Shown piece after piece: positions 41,641-50,600 of a DNA stretch of 64,000 bases. The stretch spans positions 310,001-374,000 of the forward strand of contig CBDCEL010000004.1 in NCBI GenBank assembly GCA_965215845.1. Reading direction: 5' to 3'. This stretch comes from Aurantibacter_A sp965215845 (GTDB taxonomy: Bacteria > Bacteroidota > Bacteroidia > Flavobacteriales > Flavobacteriaceae). The position numbers and the translations under genes are program-made. Under the pieces are notes generated by a model. The model was not told the origin of the DNA. It did not search any database and saw only the letters and a program-made list of their open reading frames with translations. Positions within the stretch are counted from its first letter, which is position 1. Every line of letters begins with the position of its first letter.

Positions 41641-43137
41641 ATGCTAAATCTTAAAACCGGATTATTTATAGTTCTTACGCTCATATTGCTGGGGTGCAAT
41701 AGGGCTACAAAATCCACCGTGGACAAAACGGAAATCGAGCCGATCGGTTTACAATTTGACTCTTCCGATAAGAAATTGACGGAAGCATTTGAGTGGGCAA
41801 AAGAAAAAGCACTTTCCTATGCCCATGACGGTTCCGATCCAGTGGGGTTTTGGTATGAGGCCGCACTGCCCAACCGGGAAGCGTTTTGTATGCGTGATGT
41901 CTCACATCAGGCCATCGGCGCAGAAATTCTGGGATTAGGTGAGCACAATTACAACATGTTCCTAAAATTTGCGCAGAATATTCGTAAGGAGATGGACTAC
42001 TGCTCATATTGGGAAATCAATCGTTACGATCTACCGGCTCCGGTCGATTATGAGAACGATGCCGATTTCTGGTACAACTTGCCTGCGAACTTCGACCTGA
42101 CTTATAATGCCCATCGATTGTATAACTGGACCGGAAATAAGGCATATCTCGAAAATGTTGATTTACGAAAATTCTACAAACTCAGCATGAATGAATATGT
42201 CGATCATTGGGATTTAGGCCATAGGGAGGTTCAAAACCGGAAACGTGATTTACATGTCAAGAAAGACAGTGAACGATTCGGAAATAAGCGAGGCATACCG
42301 ACTTACAATGAAGGTGGTAGAGGGGAAACCGTATTGGGCATCGACATGACCGCTTCGCTGATAGCGGCTTATAAGGCCTATGCCGAAATGCTAAGGTTGA
42401 ACGGAGAGGTAAATAAAGCCAAAATATATAGGGCCAAGGCGGAAGAGGAACAAGACTTTCTATATGATTTCTGGTGGGATCCGGAACAAAATGCCTTTCG
42501 TTCCATTTTGTACGATGATGGGGAATTCGATTATTTTATGGTCGGAAACAACCAGGCCTTTTTACATTACCTTCTTTATTTCGATGCACTTTCGCATGCC
42601 GATAAAAAGGAAGGAGTCGTAAGTGCCTATGCAGAAAATTTTGATAAGTTGATCGTAGAGCTCAAATCTTACCTACCCATTATTTTTTACGAACACGGTA
42701 AAACGGCAAGGGCCAATCAGATGATTATCGATTTATGCGGGGTACAAAATAAGCGAAGGGATTATCCTGAAAATTCATTTACGATTATCGAGCATATCAC
42801 AAGAGGGCTTATGGGAATTGATGCGCAGGCGGAATCAAATTCTTTTTCTACCCTGTCTAGACTGGAAAACCAGGACTTCTGGGCAGAATTGAAAAATGTG
42901 CCGATTTTTTCGAACAAGATTTCGGTAAGGCACGAAGGAAAAACGAACACTGCGGTCGCCAATGCATACGGACCCACGATTCAATGGTCGGCCCAAATAA
43001 TGGGTGACCATGATTTTTTATATGTCAATGGCGCCAAGGTCGAATGCGATCAAAAAAAAGAAAACGGCAAAGCAATTTCCTATTGTGTCATTACCTTAAA
43101 GAAAGGCGATAAGGCCACGGTATCGATAAATCCGTGA
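41641..43137 (+). CDS. Six-hairpin glycosidase-like lipoprotein
   Basis: 498 aa with lipobox LLGCN (Cys19). The segments FWYEAALPNREAFCMRDVSH, EAFEWAKEKALSY, DFWWDPEQNAFRS and FMVGNNQAFLHYLLYFDAL look like an (alpha/alpha)6 barrel of the six-hairpin glycosidase superfamily, with acidic residues in suitable places (Asp in MRDVSH, Glu in YWEINRYD). I cannot give a CAZy family. It is divergent from the NUDIX pair. No SusC/SusD genes are nearby. Confidence 0.65.
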   Translation: MLNLKTGLFIVLTLILLGCNRATKSTVDKTEIEPIGLQFDSSDKKLTEAFEWAKEKALSYAHDGSDPVGFWYEAALPNREAFCMRDVSHQAIGAEILGLGEHNYNMFLKFAQNIRKEMDYCSYWEINRYDLPAPVDYENDADFWYNLPANFDLTYNAHRLYNWTGNKAYLENVDLRKFYKLSMNEYVDHWDLGHREVQNRKRDLHVKKDSERFGNKRGIPTYNEGGRGETVLGIDMTASLIAAYKAYAEMLRLNGEVNKAKIYRAKAEEEQDFLYDFWWDPEQNAFRSILYDDGEFDYFMVGNNQAFLHYLLYFDALSHADKKEGVVSAYAENFDKLIVELKSYLPIIFYEHGKTARANQMIIDLCGVQNKRRDYPENSFTIIEHITRGLMGIDAQAESNSFSTLSRLENQDFWAELKNVPIFSNKISVRHEGKTNTAVANAYGPTIQWSAQIMGDHDFLYVNGAKVECDQKKENGKAISYCVITLKKGDKATVSINP

Positions 43138-43283
43138 TAGCAACTCGAATTAATATCATATTAAAAGTTATTGGCCTAAAGCGATGGGCAAAGACTGGGG
43201 AGGCCATAAAACACATAGGGTGCGGCGTTCAGCCCCAGAACTACGGTCAATTACAATCTCCGTATTAATTCCTATCTTTCTCG

Positions 43284-45029
43284 ATGAAGTCGATAGCCAG
43301 TCAAACCGTGAAATCCGTATTAAACAAACTTTTTGTACCTGTCTTTTTTTTCTCCGTCGCGATTTGGTCACAAGACCTTGGAGAAACTTATGTCACTGCC
43401 TGGGAACAATTCTATCCTTCTCAGGCCCTTTCAAAAGGAATTCATGCTTCCGTATTTGAATTCGAGGATTTTTCGGAGGAAAAAGTCATCAAATGGCTTG
43501 GTCTTAACGAGCGGATTTTAGTGGAACTTGCTGCAACCCATGCCGATATCGATCCAATCGACGCACGACTGTTGCGGGTACAAGCCCAATCAGAAGTGGA
43601 TAAGTGGAAAAAGCTTTCGAAACATGAAAATTCCCTGCGCCTTTATAGTGACCTGATTTCAAATGCCCTACCTACAATTTTGGAAGCGGGTTTTCTTCTT
43701 TCCCATGAAAAATCAAACCTCATATGCAAGCGTTTGACGGCAATGGAAACCCTTGCTCGAGCAGCACAATACAATCTGAGGCAGGCTTCGGCGAACGATC
43801 TGGAAAATGGCCTAAAAGACTTGTCAAAGACCCTGCACTATTTGGAAAAGGATTTAAGCCAAGACCTGATCGCCGACGGAATGTCGAATACTTGCAAAGA
43901 TTTTGATGAACGGTTATCCGGTGCGATTAAAGGCCTAAAATCACTTCATGAGTTTGTGACCACAACGTTACGACCTGATGCAAAAGATTCGGAATCGGTG
44001 CTCGGTCAAAAAGAATATGACCGTCGACTTCAATTGTACACCGATAGTGACCTTACCTCAAAAAAATTGGCTGGGATGGCCTTGCAGGAAATCGAAAAGG
44101 TAAAGGGTATTATGTCCAAGGTCTCAAAAGAGTATCTTGAAGCGACTTACCCCGATAATGACCTTCCCGAGTCAAGCTTGGAAATCACAAAATTGGCCTT
44201 GGCCGACATGGAAAAAGATGCACCCTTGAACAGCGCCGATTATCTGCAATTCTGGCAACAGTTGGCAGCCGCGGCAGTCGCTTTTATCGAGGAAAAGGAT
44301 ATTGCAACATTGCCAAAAAATCAAACCTTACGCATTCAGACGGCGCCTGAAAGTGCAGGACCGGCCGCTCGTATCGGATGGGTGGCAAGTGCTCCACCAT
44401 TCGACCCGAACCCAATGACCACCTTGAATCTACCATCTATTCCCGATACCCTGCCCAAACAAGAGCAAATCGATTTTTGGGCCTCGTTCAACAAGCCCTT
44501 CAATCGCATGATCGTCATTCATGAACTGTTTCCGGGGCATTATATGCAACTGAAAATCAGCCGTGAAACGCCACATCCCATTCGGTTGTTATTCCCCTAT
44601 GGAATCTATATCGAAGGTTGGGCAACATTCACCGAAAAGGTATTGTTGGATGCCGGTTGGGAGGCGGAAAATCACCTTACACTGCTGGCACACCTACGTA
44701 AAAGATTGGAAAATGCGAATCGCTCATACACCTCGGTACAGGTACATTGCAATGGATGGAACCAGGACCAGGTCATGGCATTTTCAACGGAAACTTCGTT
44801 GCTGGCCCCTCAATTTGCAAAAAGCCTTTGGGGTCGGATTACGAATTCACCGATGCAATTGACTTCATATTTTTTGGGAGGCTCCCGGTTCACCGAATTG
44901 TTAAGGTCTGAAAAAGAACGGTTGGGCCCTAGGTTTAACTTAAAGTTATTCATGGATACGGTGATGAGGGCCGGGCCGATTCCCATAGGGGAATTCCATC
45001 AAATCTTCGAGCGGGCCATACCGAATTAA
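43284..45029 (+). CDS. DUF885 family metallopeptidase-like protein, secreted
   Basis: 581 aa. The N-terminus (LNKLFVPVFFFSVAIWSQ) is a signal peptide. The zinc-type motif is VIHELFPGHYMQ with H413, E414 and H419, followed by GIYIEGWATFTEK with the third-ligand Glu, as in DUF885 proteins. Such proteins are predicted zinc peptidases of mostly unknown substrate. It is the first gene of a six-gene operon, separated from the next by three bases. Confidence 0.85.
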   Translation: MKSIASQTVKSVLNKLFVPVFFFSVAIWSQDLGETYVTAWEQFYPSQALSKGIHASVFEFEDFSEEKVIKWLGLNERILVELAATHADIDPIDARLLRVQAQSEVDKWKKLSKHENSLRLYSDLISNALPTILEAGFLLSHEKSNLICKRLTAMETLARAAQYNLRQASANDLENGLKDLSKTLHYLEKDLSQDLIADGMSNTCKDFDERLSGAIKGLKSLHEFVTTTLRPDAKDSESVLGQKEYDRRLQLYTDSDLTSKKLAGMALQEIEKVKGIMSKVSKEYLEATYPDNDLPESSLEITKLALADMEKDAPLNSADYLQFWQQLAAAAVAFIEEKDIATLPKNQTLRIQTAPESAGPAARIGWVASAPPFDPNPMTTLNLPSIPDTLPKQEQIDFWASFNKPFNRMIVIHELFPGHYMQLKISRETPHPIRLLFPYGIYIEGWATFTEKVLLDAGWEAENHLTLLAHLRKRLENANRSYTSVQVHCNGWNQDQVMAFSTETSLLAPQFAKSLWGRITNSPMQLTSYFLGGSRFTELLRSEKERLGPRFNLKLFMDTVMRAGPIPIGEFHQIFERAIPN

Positions 45030-45032
45030 CAT

Positions 45033-46076
45033 ATGCAGCGGATCGAATTACAAACTGGATACTCCATTTCAAGGGTTCTCAAAGGCGGTTGGCACTTGGC
45101 GGGTGGGCATGGGAGTATTTCGGAAACCCAGGCCCTTGAAGACATGCTTCACTTCGTAAAGGCGGGAATCACAACATTTGATTGTGCAGATATTTATACT
45201 GGGGTCGAGACGCTTATCGGCAAGTTTCGTAAAAAGTATGCCGATGCATTTCGGGCCGGGGATTTACCCGCTATTCAGGTGCACACGAAATACGTACCTG
45301 ACTACAATGCATTGGCGACCCTTACCAAGGAAGAGACAACCCAAATCATCGATCGTTCTTTAAAGCGGTTGGGTGTGGAACAATTGGATCTGGTGCAATT
45401 CGCTTGGTGGGATTACCAATTTCCCAGATACCTGGAAACCGCAATACATTTGTCGGAATTGCAAAAAGCCGGAAAAATCCGGTTTTTGGGTGTAACCAAT
45501 TTTGACACCAAGCGTATTCAAGAAATATTGGATGCAGGAGTGAAAATTGCGTCAAATCAGGTGCAATATTCGTTGTTCGACCGACGGGTGGAAAAAGAGA
45601 TGACCGCTTTGGCCAAAAAGCACAATATTCCATACCTCTGTTATGGCACTGTTGCCGGCGGATTTCTTAGTGATCGTTACCTAAATGCCCCCGACCCGGT
45701 TCCTCCCTATGAAAATCGCTCGTTGACCAAGTACCGTTTGATCATCGATGAATTTGGGGGTTACGAGCTGTTCCAAAAAGCTTTGGGTGTCCTGAGGCAA
45801 ATCGCCGATAAACACGGAGTGGGCATCGCCGAGATAGCTTGTAAGTATGTCATGCAGAAGCCGATGGTGGCCGGAATCATTGTCGGGGCTCGCAATCGCA
45901 ATCATTTGCAAAGCCTGCAAAAGCTTGACAAATTTACCTTGGATATTGACGACCTCAGTAAAATTGAGCCCATCATTACCCAGGCTAAAGGCCCAAACGG
46001 ACCCTTTTACGAACTTGAAAGGGACAAATCCGGCAGGCATGGTTCCATTATGAAGTATAACCTCAACGAAAACTAG
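45033..46076 (+). CDS. Aldo/keto reductase
   Basis: 347 aa. TTFDCADIYTGVETLIGKF (catalytic Asp and Tyr of the AKR fold, near residues 50-60), LDLVQFAWWDYQFPR, GKIRFLGVTNFDT and the C-terminal IVGARNRNHLQSL NADPH-binding segment identify the family. The substrate is unknown. It sits in a six-gene operon with peptidase-like and transport genes, three bases after DUF885 and two before NhaC. Confidence 0.88.
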   Translation: MQRIELQTGYSISRVLKGGWHLAGGHGSISETQALEDMLHFVKAGITTFDCADIYTGVETLIGKFRKKYADAFRAGDLPAIQVHTKYVPDYNALATLTKEETTQIIDRSLKRLGVEQLDLVQFAWWDYQFPRYLETAIHLSELQKAGKIRFLGVTNFDTKRIQEILDAGVKIASNQVQYSLFDRRVEKEMTALAKKHNIPYLCYGTVAGGFLSDRYLNAPDPVPPYENRSLTKYRLIIDEFGGYELFQKALGVLRQIADKHGVGIAEIACKYVMQKPMVAGIIVGARNRNHLQSLQKLDKFTLDIDDLSKIEPIITQAKGPNGPFYELERDKSGRHGSIMKYNLNEN

Positions 46077-46078
46077 AT

Positions 46079-47485
46079 TTGCAATTAGACCAGCCAAATG
46101 AAGCGCTTCCAAAAATCCAGTTCTATGGGGGAGCCATTGGTGCCTTGTTTCCTTTTTTCATTTTTATTGCCGGGGTGATTGCAATTGCCCTATCGGGGGC
46201 ACCCGATGAACGAGGGTTTTGGCCAGTTTTGATTTTGGCATTGGGCTTGGGCCTGATGCTTTGCAAGAATAGAAAGGCCTTTTCCGAAGTGGTGATTTCA
46301 GGTATGTCACAAAAAATTGTAATGATTATGATTACGGCGTGGATTCTGGCCTCCATCATTGGCATACTTATGACCCTGACCGGTTTCGTCGAAGCACTTA
46401 TCTGGATCTCGAATCAACTGCATCTCAACGGAACGAGCTTTGTCATGGCCACCTTCGTTATATGCTGTATTGTATCCTTATCAACGGGTTCCAGCTTTGC
46501 GACTATTTTGATTTGCAGTCCACTCTTATATCCCACAGGTGGAATTCTAGGGGCACATCTTCCGGCCTTGGCGGGTGCAATATTGGGCGGAGCCACCTTT
46601 GGCGATTTTATCGCCCCGATTTCCGATACCACCATTGCCAGCGCCTTGAGTCAAAATGCCGACATTGGGGCGACCATAAAAAGTCGATTGAAGTATATTC
46701 TTCCGGCAACCCTTTTGGCACTGGCGGGCTATTTGTTGGTTTCCTCTGGAAATGATTATCAAACAAGTGCTGCCCAAACAACTGCCATGGGAAATCCTAA
46801 AGGGCTGCCCATGCTCTTGGTGCCGGCTTTCATCATCTATCTCTTTTTAAAGGGAAAGCACCTGTTACACGGGCTTCTTCTAGGTCTGCTATTTGGAACC
46901 GTACTTGGGTCGGTTCTAGGATTGCTCCCATTGTCCGAAATCATCTCCTTGGATTTGGAGAACTTCACGGCCAAAAGTTTTATCATTGACGGTATCGACC
47001 GAGCTGTCGGACTTAGTTTCTTTACCATACTGCTAATGGGGTTGGTGGCCACCTTGAAGGCAAGTGGCCTCATGGATCGTCTGGTAGACTTTGCCGCGAA
47101 TCGTACCAAGACGGAAAAACATGCCGAGGGTTGGATAGCTATTGTAATGGCGCTGGCCGTCTTGCTTACGACCCATAGCATCGTGGCCATTCTGATGGTT
47201 TCCGATTTCACAAAAAAAACTGGTGGGCAACTCGGAATTTCAAAAATTAGAAGGGCAAATTTATTAAGTTTGATAGCTTGTGTGTTTCCATTTGTATTGC
47301 CCTATTTCATTCCGGTAATCTTGATGGCAAACATGACAGGTACGGGCAAGGAATACGATATTCCACAAGTTGGTCCCCTTGAAGTAGGATTATTTAACTT
47401 TATGTCTTGGGGCTTGCTGGTGATCGCCCTGGTCACACTGCTATTTGGATGGGGAAGAAAAAAGACCGTAGAAAACAATGGATAG
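46079..47485 (+). CDS. NhaC-family Na+/H+ antiporter
   Basis: 468 aa with about 11-12 transmembrane segments, from a TTG at 46079 only two bases after the previous stop; translation is probably coupled. GGATFGDFIAPISDTTIASA and SLSTGSSFATILICSPLLYP are typical NhaC segments. It could exchange Na+ for H+ or for an organic acid or amino acid, as some family members do. It overlaps the next gene by eight bases. Confidence 0.85.
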   Translation: MQLDQPNEALPKIQFYGGAIGALFPFFIFIAGVIAIALSGAPDERGFWPVLILALGLGLMLCKNRKAFSEVVISGMSQKIVMIMITAWILASIIGILMTLTGFVEALIWISNQLHLNGTSFVMATFVICCIVSLSTGSSFATILICSPLLYPTGGILGAHLPALAGAILGGATFGDFIAPISDTTIASALSQNADIGATIKSRLKYILPATLLALAGYLLVSSGNDYQTSAAQTTAMGNPKGLPMLLVPAFIIYLFLKGKHLLHGLLLGLLFGTVLGSVLGLLPLSEIISLDLENFTAKSFIIDGIDRAVGLSFFTILLMGLVATLKASGLMDRLVDFAANRTKTEKHAEGWIAIVMALAVLLTTHSIVAILMVSDFTKKTGGQLGISKIRRANLLSLIACVFPFVLPYFIPVILMANMTGTGKEYDIPQVGPLEVGLFNFMSWGLLVIALVTLLFGWGRKKTVENNG

Positions 47486-47840
47486 AAAAAAAGAACTCCG
47501 TGATGACCAATTCGAATTATACGACCTGACCATAGTGGTCGAAAAAATTGAAGGTCTGTGTACTTGCCAGATGAGCGTGGGAGATAAGTTTTATTTGAAG
47601 GGAGGAAAGCTTTCAATGCCGGAAGGGCAAGATTTCTGCCTTTATGCAATGCAATCGACAATCCCTTTGCTGCCACCGAAACAGCGAAAAAATCATCCGG
47701 CCGACTGGTTGGAAACCGATGCCCGCGTTGTATGCCCTGACCCCGAATGCAAATTGGTCATGCGTATCGACCGAAATGGGTCAAGGGTTTTGAACCACGA
47801 TGATGTGAGCCCGGTGAAATGGAAAAAAGATGAACACTAA
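47478..47840 (+). CDS. TIGR04076 family protein
   Basis: 120 aa, soluble. The LYDLTIVVEKIEGLCTCQMS start, GDKFYLKGGKLSMPEGQDFC, LYAMQSTIPLLPPKQR and the final ARVVCPDPECKLVMRIDR fit the TIGR04076 family. Its conserved Cys residues suggest a redox or metal role, but no function is established. Eight-base overlap with NhaC. Confidence 0.8.
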   Translation: MDRKKELRDDQFELYDLTIVVEKIEGLCTCQMSVGDKFYLKGGKLSMPEGQDFCLYAMQSTIPLLPPKQRKNHPADWLETDARVVCPDPECKLVMRIDRNGSRVLNHDDVSPVKWKKDEH

Positions 47841-47851
47841 TATTTTCGTTA

Positions 47852-49426
47852 ATGAATAAAATAGCTCCATACCTAATAGCAATTGTCTTTTTATTTTCGG
47901 ATTGCAAACCTAAAGCGGAAACCGATCAAGTAAGGGCGCAACTGCCCCGCATCGCGATCGCGGGTATCGGTATCGAATCAAGTACTTTCTCCCCTGCCCA
48001 AACCCATGAGGAAGCCTTTCACGCGAGAATCGGGGATTCAATTTTCGATAGATACCCTTTTTTCAAAGAAGGAAGCGACATTCGAAAACGTGCCGAATGG
48101 GTGCCTACACTACTGGGCAAATCCCTTCCCGGAGGAATCGTTACCCGTGAGGCTTATGAATCAATGGTCGATAAAACTTTAAAGATGCTAAAAGAAGGTG
48201 GCCCCTATGATGGCCTCTTTTTCGACATTCACGGTGCAATGAGCGTCGTAGGCCTGGAGGACGCGGAAGGAGATTTGCTCAAACGTGTCCGAGAGGTGAT
48301 CGGCACTGATGTATTGGTTTCCACTTCGATGGATTTACACGGAAACGTATCGGAAACATTAGCCGAGCACTCCGATTTGATTACCTGCTATCGGATGGCG
48401 CCCCACGAAGATGCCCTGGAATCAAAAGCGAGGGCGATTACCAATATGCTCGATCGTTTGGAAAACGGCAAGGGAAAACCGAAATACAAGGCCTGGATAC
48501 CCGTTCCTATTTTGTTGCCCGGGGAAAAAACAAGTACGCGAATCGAGCCAGGTAAAAGCCTGTATGCAAAAATACCTGCTGTCGAACAACAGGAAGGCGT
48601 TATCGACGCCGCCATATGGATAGGTTATGCTTGGGCAGACGAAGCCCGGAATCATGCAGTGGTCATGGTCACCGGGGATGATAAGGAGCAAGTGACCAAA
48701 GGTGCCCAACTATTGGCGAATGCCTTTTGGGACGTTCGCCACGAATTTGAATTTGTAGCTCCGGTGGCGACCTTGGAGGAAAGCCTGAAAATGGCAATTG
48801 AAAGCAAGGAACAACCCTTCATAATCAGCGATATGGGCGACAATCCGACGGCCGGAGGCGCAGGCGATGTAACTTGGACCCTTCAACAAATTCTCTCCCG
48901 GCCTGATTTCAAAAATGAAAACGGGCCCTCATTGATCTATGCCTCCATTCCCGGTCCTGAATTTATCAAAGAAGCCGTTAAGGTTGGTGTTGGGGGGAAG
49001 GTCTCTGCGATGGCCGGGGCCCAGGTCGATGATAGATTTGCTCCTCCCTTGAAATTGAAAGGAACAATTACCGCCATAAGAGAAGGCGACCGCGATGCTG
49101 AGGTCGAGGTAGTGGTAAAAATAGGGAGCATCAGTGTCATCGTCACTAAAAAACGGAAGCCCTATCATAACGAAAAAGACTTTACGGATTTGGATTTGAA
49201 TCCTCGTGAAACGGATATTGTAGTTGTCAAGATTGGTTATTTGGTCCCAGAACTTTATGATATGCGAAAGGGCTGGGTCATGGCCTTGACACCAGGTGGC
49301 GTCGATCAAGATCTTGAACGGTTGGGTTATAAACACATCAAACGCCCCATGTTCCCTTTGGATGAGGATATGGAAAATCCTGATTTGAGCGCCAGACTGC
49401 TTCGTGCTTCCAATGACCTTAAATAA
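47852..49426 (+). CDS. M81 family (MlrC-like) metallopeptidase, probable lipoprotein
   Basis: 524 aa. A signal and lipobox-like FLFSDC precede the M81/MlrC domain: IGIESSTFSPAQTHEEAF, FFDIHGAMSVVGLEDAEGD, VSTSMDLHGNVSETL and CYRMAPHEDALESKARA hold the zinc His/Asp residues, and FIISDMGDNPTAGGAGD is the MlrC C-terminal domain. MlrC cleaves linearised microcystin and other small peptides in sphingomonads; most M81 relatives probably work on other small amides. An exported form is notable. Confidence 0.88.
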   Translation: MNKIAPYLIAIVFLFSDCKPKAETDQVRAQLPRIAIAGIGIESSTFSPAQTHEEAFHARIGDSIFDRYPFFKEGSDIRKRAEWVPTLLGKSLPGGIVTREAYESMVDKTLKMLKEGGPYDGLFFDIHGAMSVVGLEDAEGDLLKRVREVIGTDVLVSTSMDLHGNVSETLAEHSDLITCYRMAPHEDALESKARAITNMLDRLENGKGKPKYKAWIPVPILLPGEKTSTRIEPGKSLYAKIPAVEQQEGVIDAAIWIGYAWADEARNHAVVMVTGDDKEQVTKGAQLLANAFWDVRHEFEFVAPVATLEESLKMAIESKEQPFIISDMGDNPTAGGAGDVTWTLQQILSRPDFKNENGPSLIYASIPGPEFIKEAVKVGVGGKVSAMAGAQVDDRFAPPLKLKGTITAIREGDRDAEVEVVVKIGSISVIVTKKRKPYHNEKDFTDLDLNPRETDIVVVKIGYLVPELYDMRKGWVMALTPGGVDQDLERLGYKHIKRPMFPLDEDMENPDLSARLLRASNDLK

Positions 49427-49432
49427 CCGACC

Positions 49433-50473
49433 ATGTACATAAAAAAGAATTTTGGACTACGATCGATATTAAAATTTACCGGCGGCCATATTGTCTGGAT
49501 TTCTGTTTGGGCCATTATTGCTGCGGCAGTTTATGAATATACATCGTTGGGCGAATGGATGGTCATACCATGGTTGCCACTCTCGGTCATTGGTACCGCA
49601 GTGGCATTCTACGTAGGCTTTAAGAACAATAGTGCGTACGATCGCCTTTGGGAGGCGAGAAAGATATGGGGTGCAATTGTAAATGGCAGTCGCTCCTGGG
49701 GAGCAAGCGCAAAGTCGTTTTTAAGCAATCAGTTCCGCAATGACAACCTAAGCGAGTCAGAACTAAATGCATTTCGCAAAAAGCTGATCTATAGACATAT
49801 CGGATGGCTATATGCCTTGCGTAGCCAGCTTTTGATACCAACCTCGTGGGAGCATATCAACCAAAACAGGCATGTGAGAAGGGTTACAGAAAAACGCATG
49901 AAACAATTAGGCGTGGGCCTTCATGGTGACGAAGTGAGTCAAAGGGAATTGAACAAATTCTTGCCCCAGGAAGAGTACGAACGTCTCATCAATTATAAGA
50001 ATACCGCTACCCAAATCATTGACCAACAAAGCCAAGATCTGAAGTATTTGCGAGAACGGAACATCATCGATGATTTTCGCCATATGGAGTTGCAAAATCT
50101 GCTGGCTGATTTCTACACCTTTCAGGGGCAATGTGAACGCATCAAGAAATTTCCCCTGCCTCGGCAATATGGAAGTATGAGTTTTGTTTTTGTAGGGATT
50201 TTTATTTTTCTCTTACCCTTGGGGATGGTTTCGGAATTTGCCAAACTAGGGGAATTCGGAATTTGGCTTTCCGTTCCATTTACCGTTTTAGTTGGCTGGG
50301 TATACCTGATGATGGAATTAGTGGGCGACTATTCCGAAAATCCATTTGAAGGCTTGGGTAACGACATTCCCATGCTTTCTTTATGCAGAACAATTGAAAT
50401 TGATTTACGCGAAATGTTGGGCGAAACAGATTTGCCCGAACCAATTAAACCTATCAACGACGTGTTGATGTGA
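49433..50473 (+). CDS. Bestrophin family ion channel
   Basis: 346 aa. NNSAYDRLWEARKIWGAIVN followed by GSRSW is the bestrophin/YneE signature. The transmembrane pairs are near residues 20-60 and 240-290; SMSFVFVGIFIFLLPLGMVS and GDYSENPFEGLGNDIPMLSL are also typical. Bacterial homologues form pentameric chloride or sodium channels in the inner membrane. It starts six bases after the M81 gene and ends the operon. Confidence 0.92.
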   Translation: MYIKKNFGLRSILKFTGGHIVWISVWAIIAAAVYEYTSLGEWMVIPWLPLSVIGTAVAFYVGFKNNSAYDRLWEARKIWGAIVNGSRSWGASAKSFLSNQFRNDNLSESELNAFRKKLIYRHIGWLYALRSQLLIPTSWEHINQNRHVRRVTEKRMKQLGVGLHGDEVSQRELNKFLPQEEYERLINYKNTATQIIDQQSQDLKYLRERNIIDDFRHMELQNLLADFYTFQGQCERIKKFPLPRQYGSMSFVFVGIFIFLLPLGMVSEFAKLGEFGIWLSVPFTVLVGWVYLMMELVGDYSENPFEGLGNDIPMLSLCRTIEIDLREMLGETDLPEPIKPINDVLM

Positions 50474-50600
50474 ATTATACGATATCCTCCAGTATCGGCT
50501 CGACTCTTAAAGGCACCCAATGGCCTATAATTATTACTTTAGGGTATATTTCAAAATTTCCGGAAATTTAATTTATCCAACTCTATAAAGCGCATCAGAT

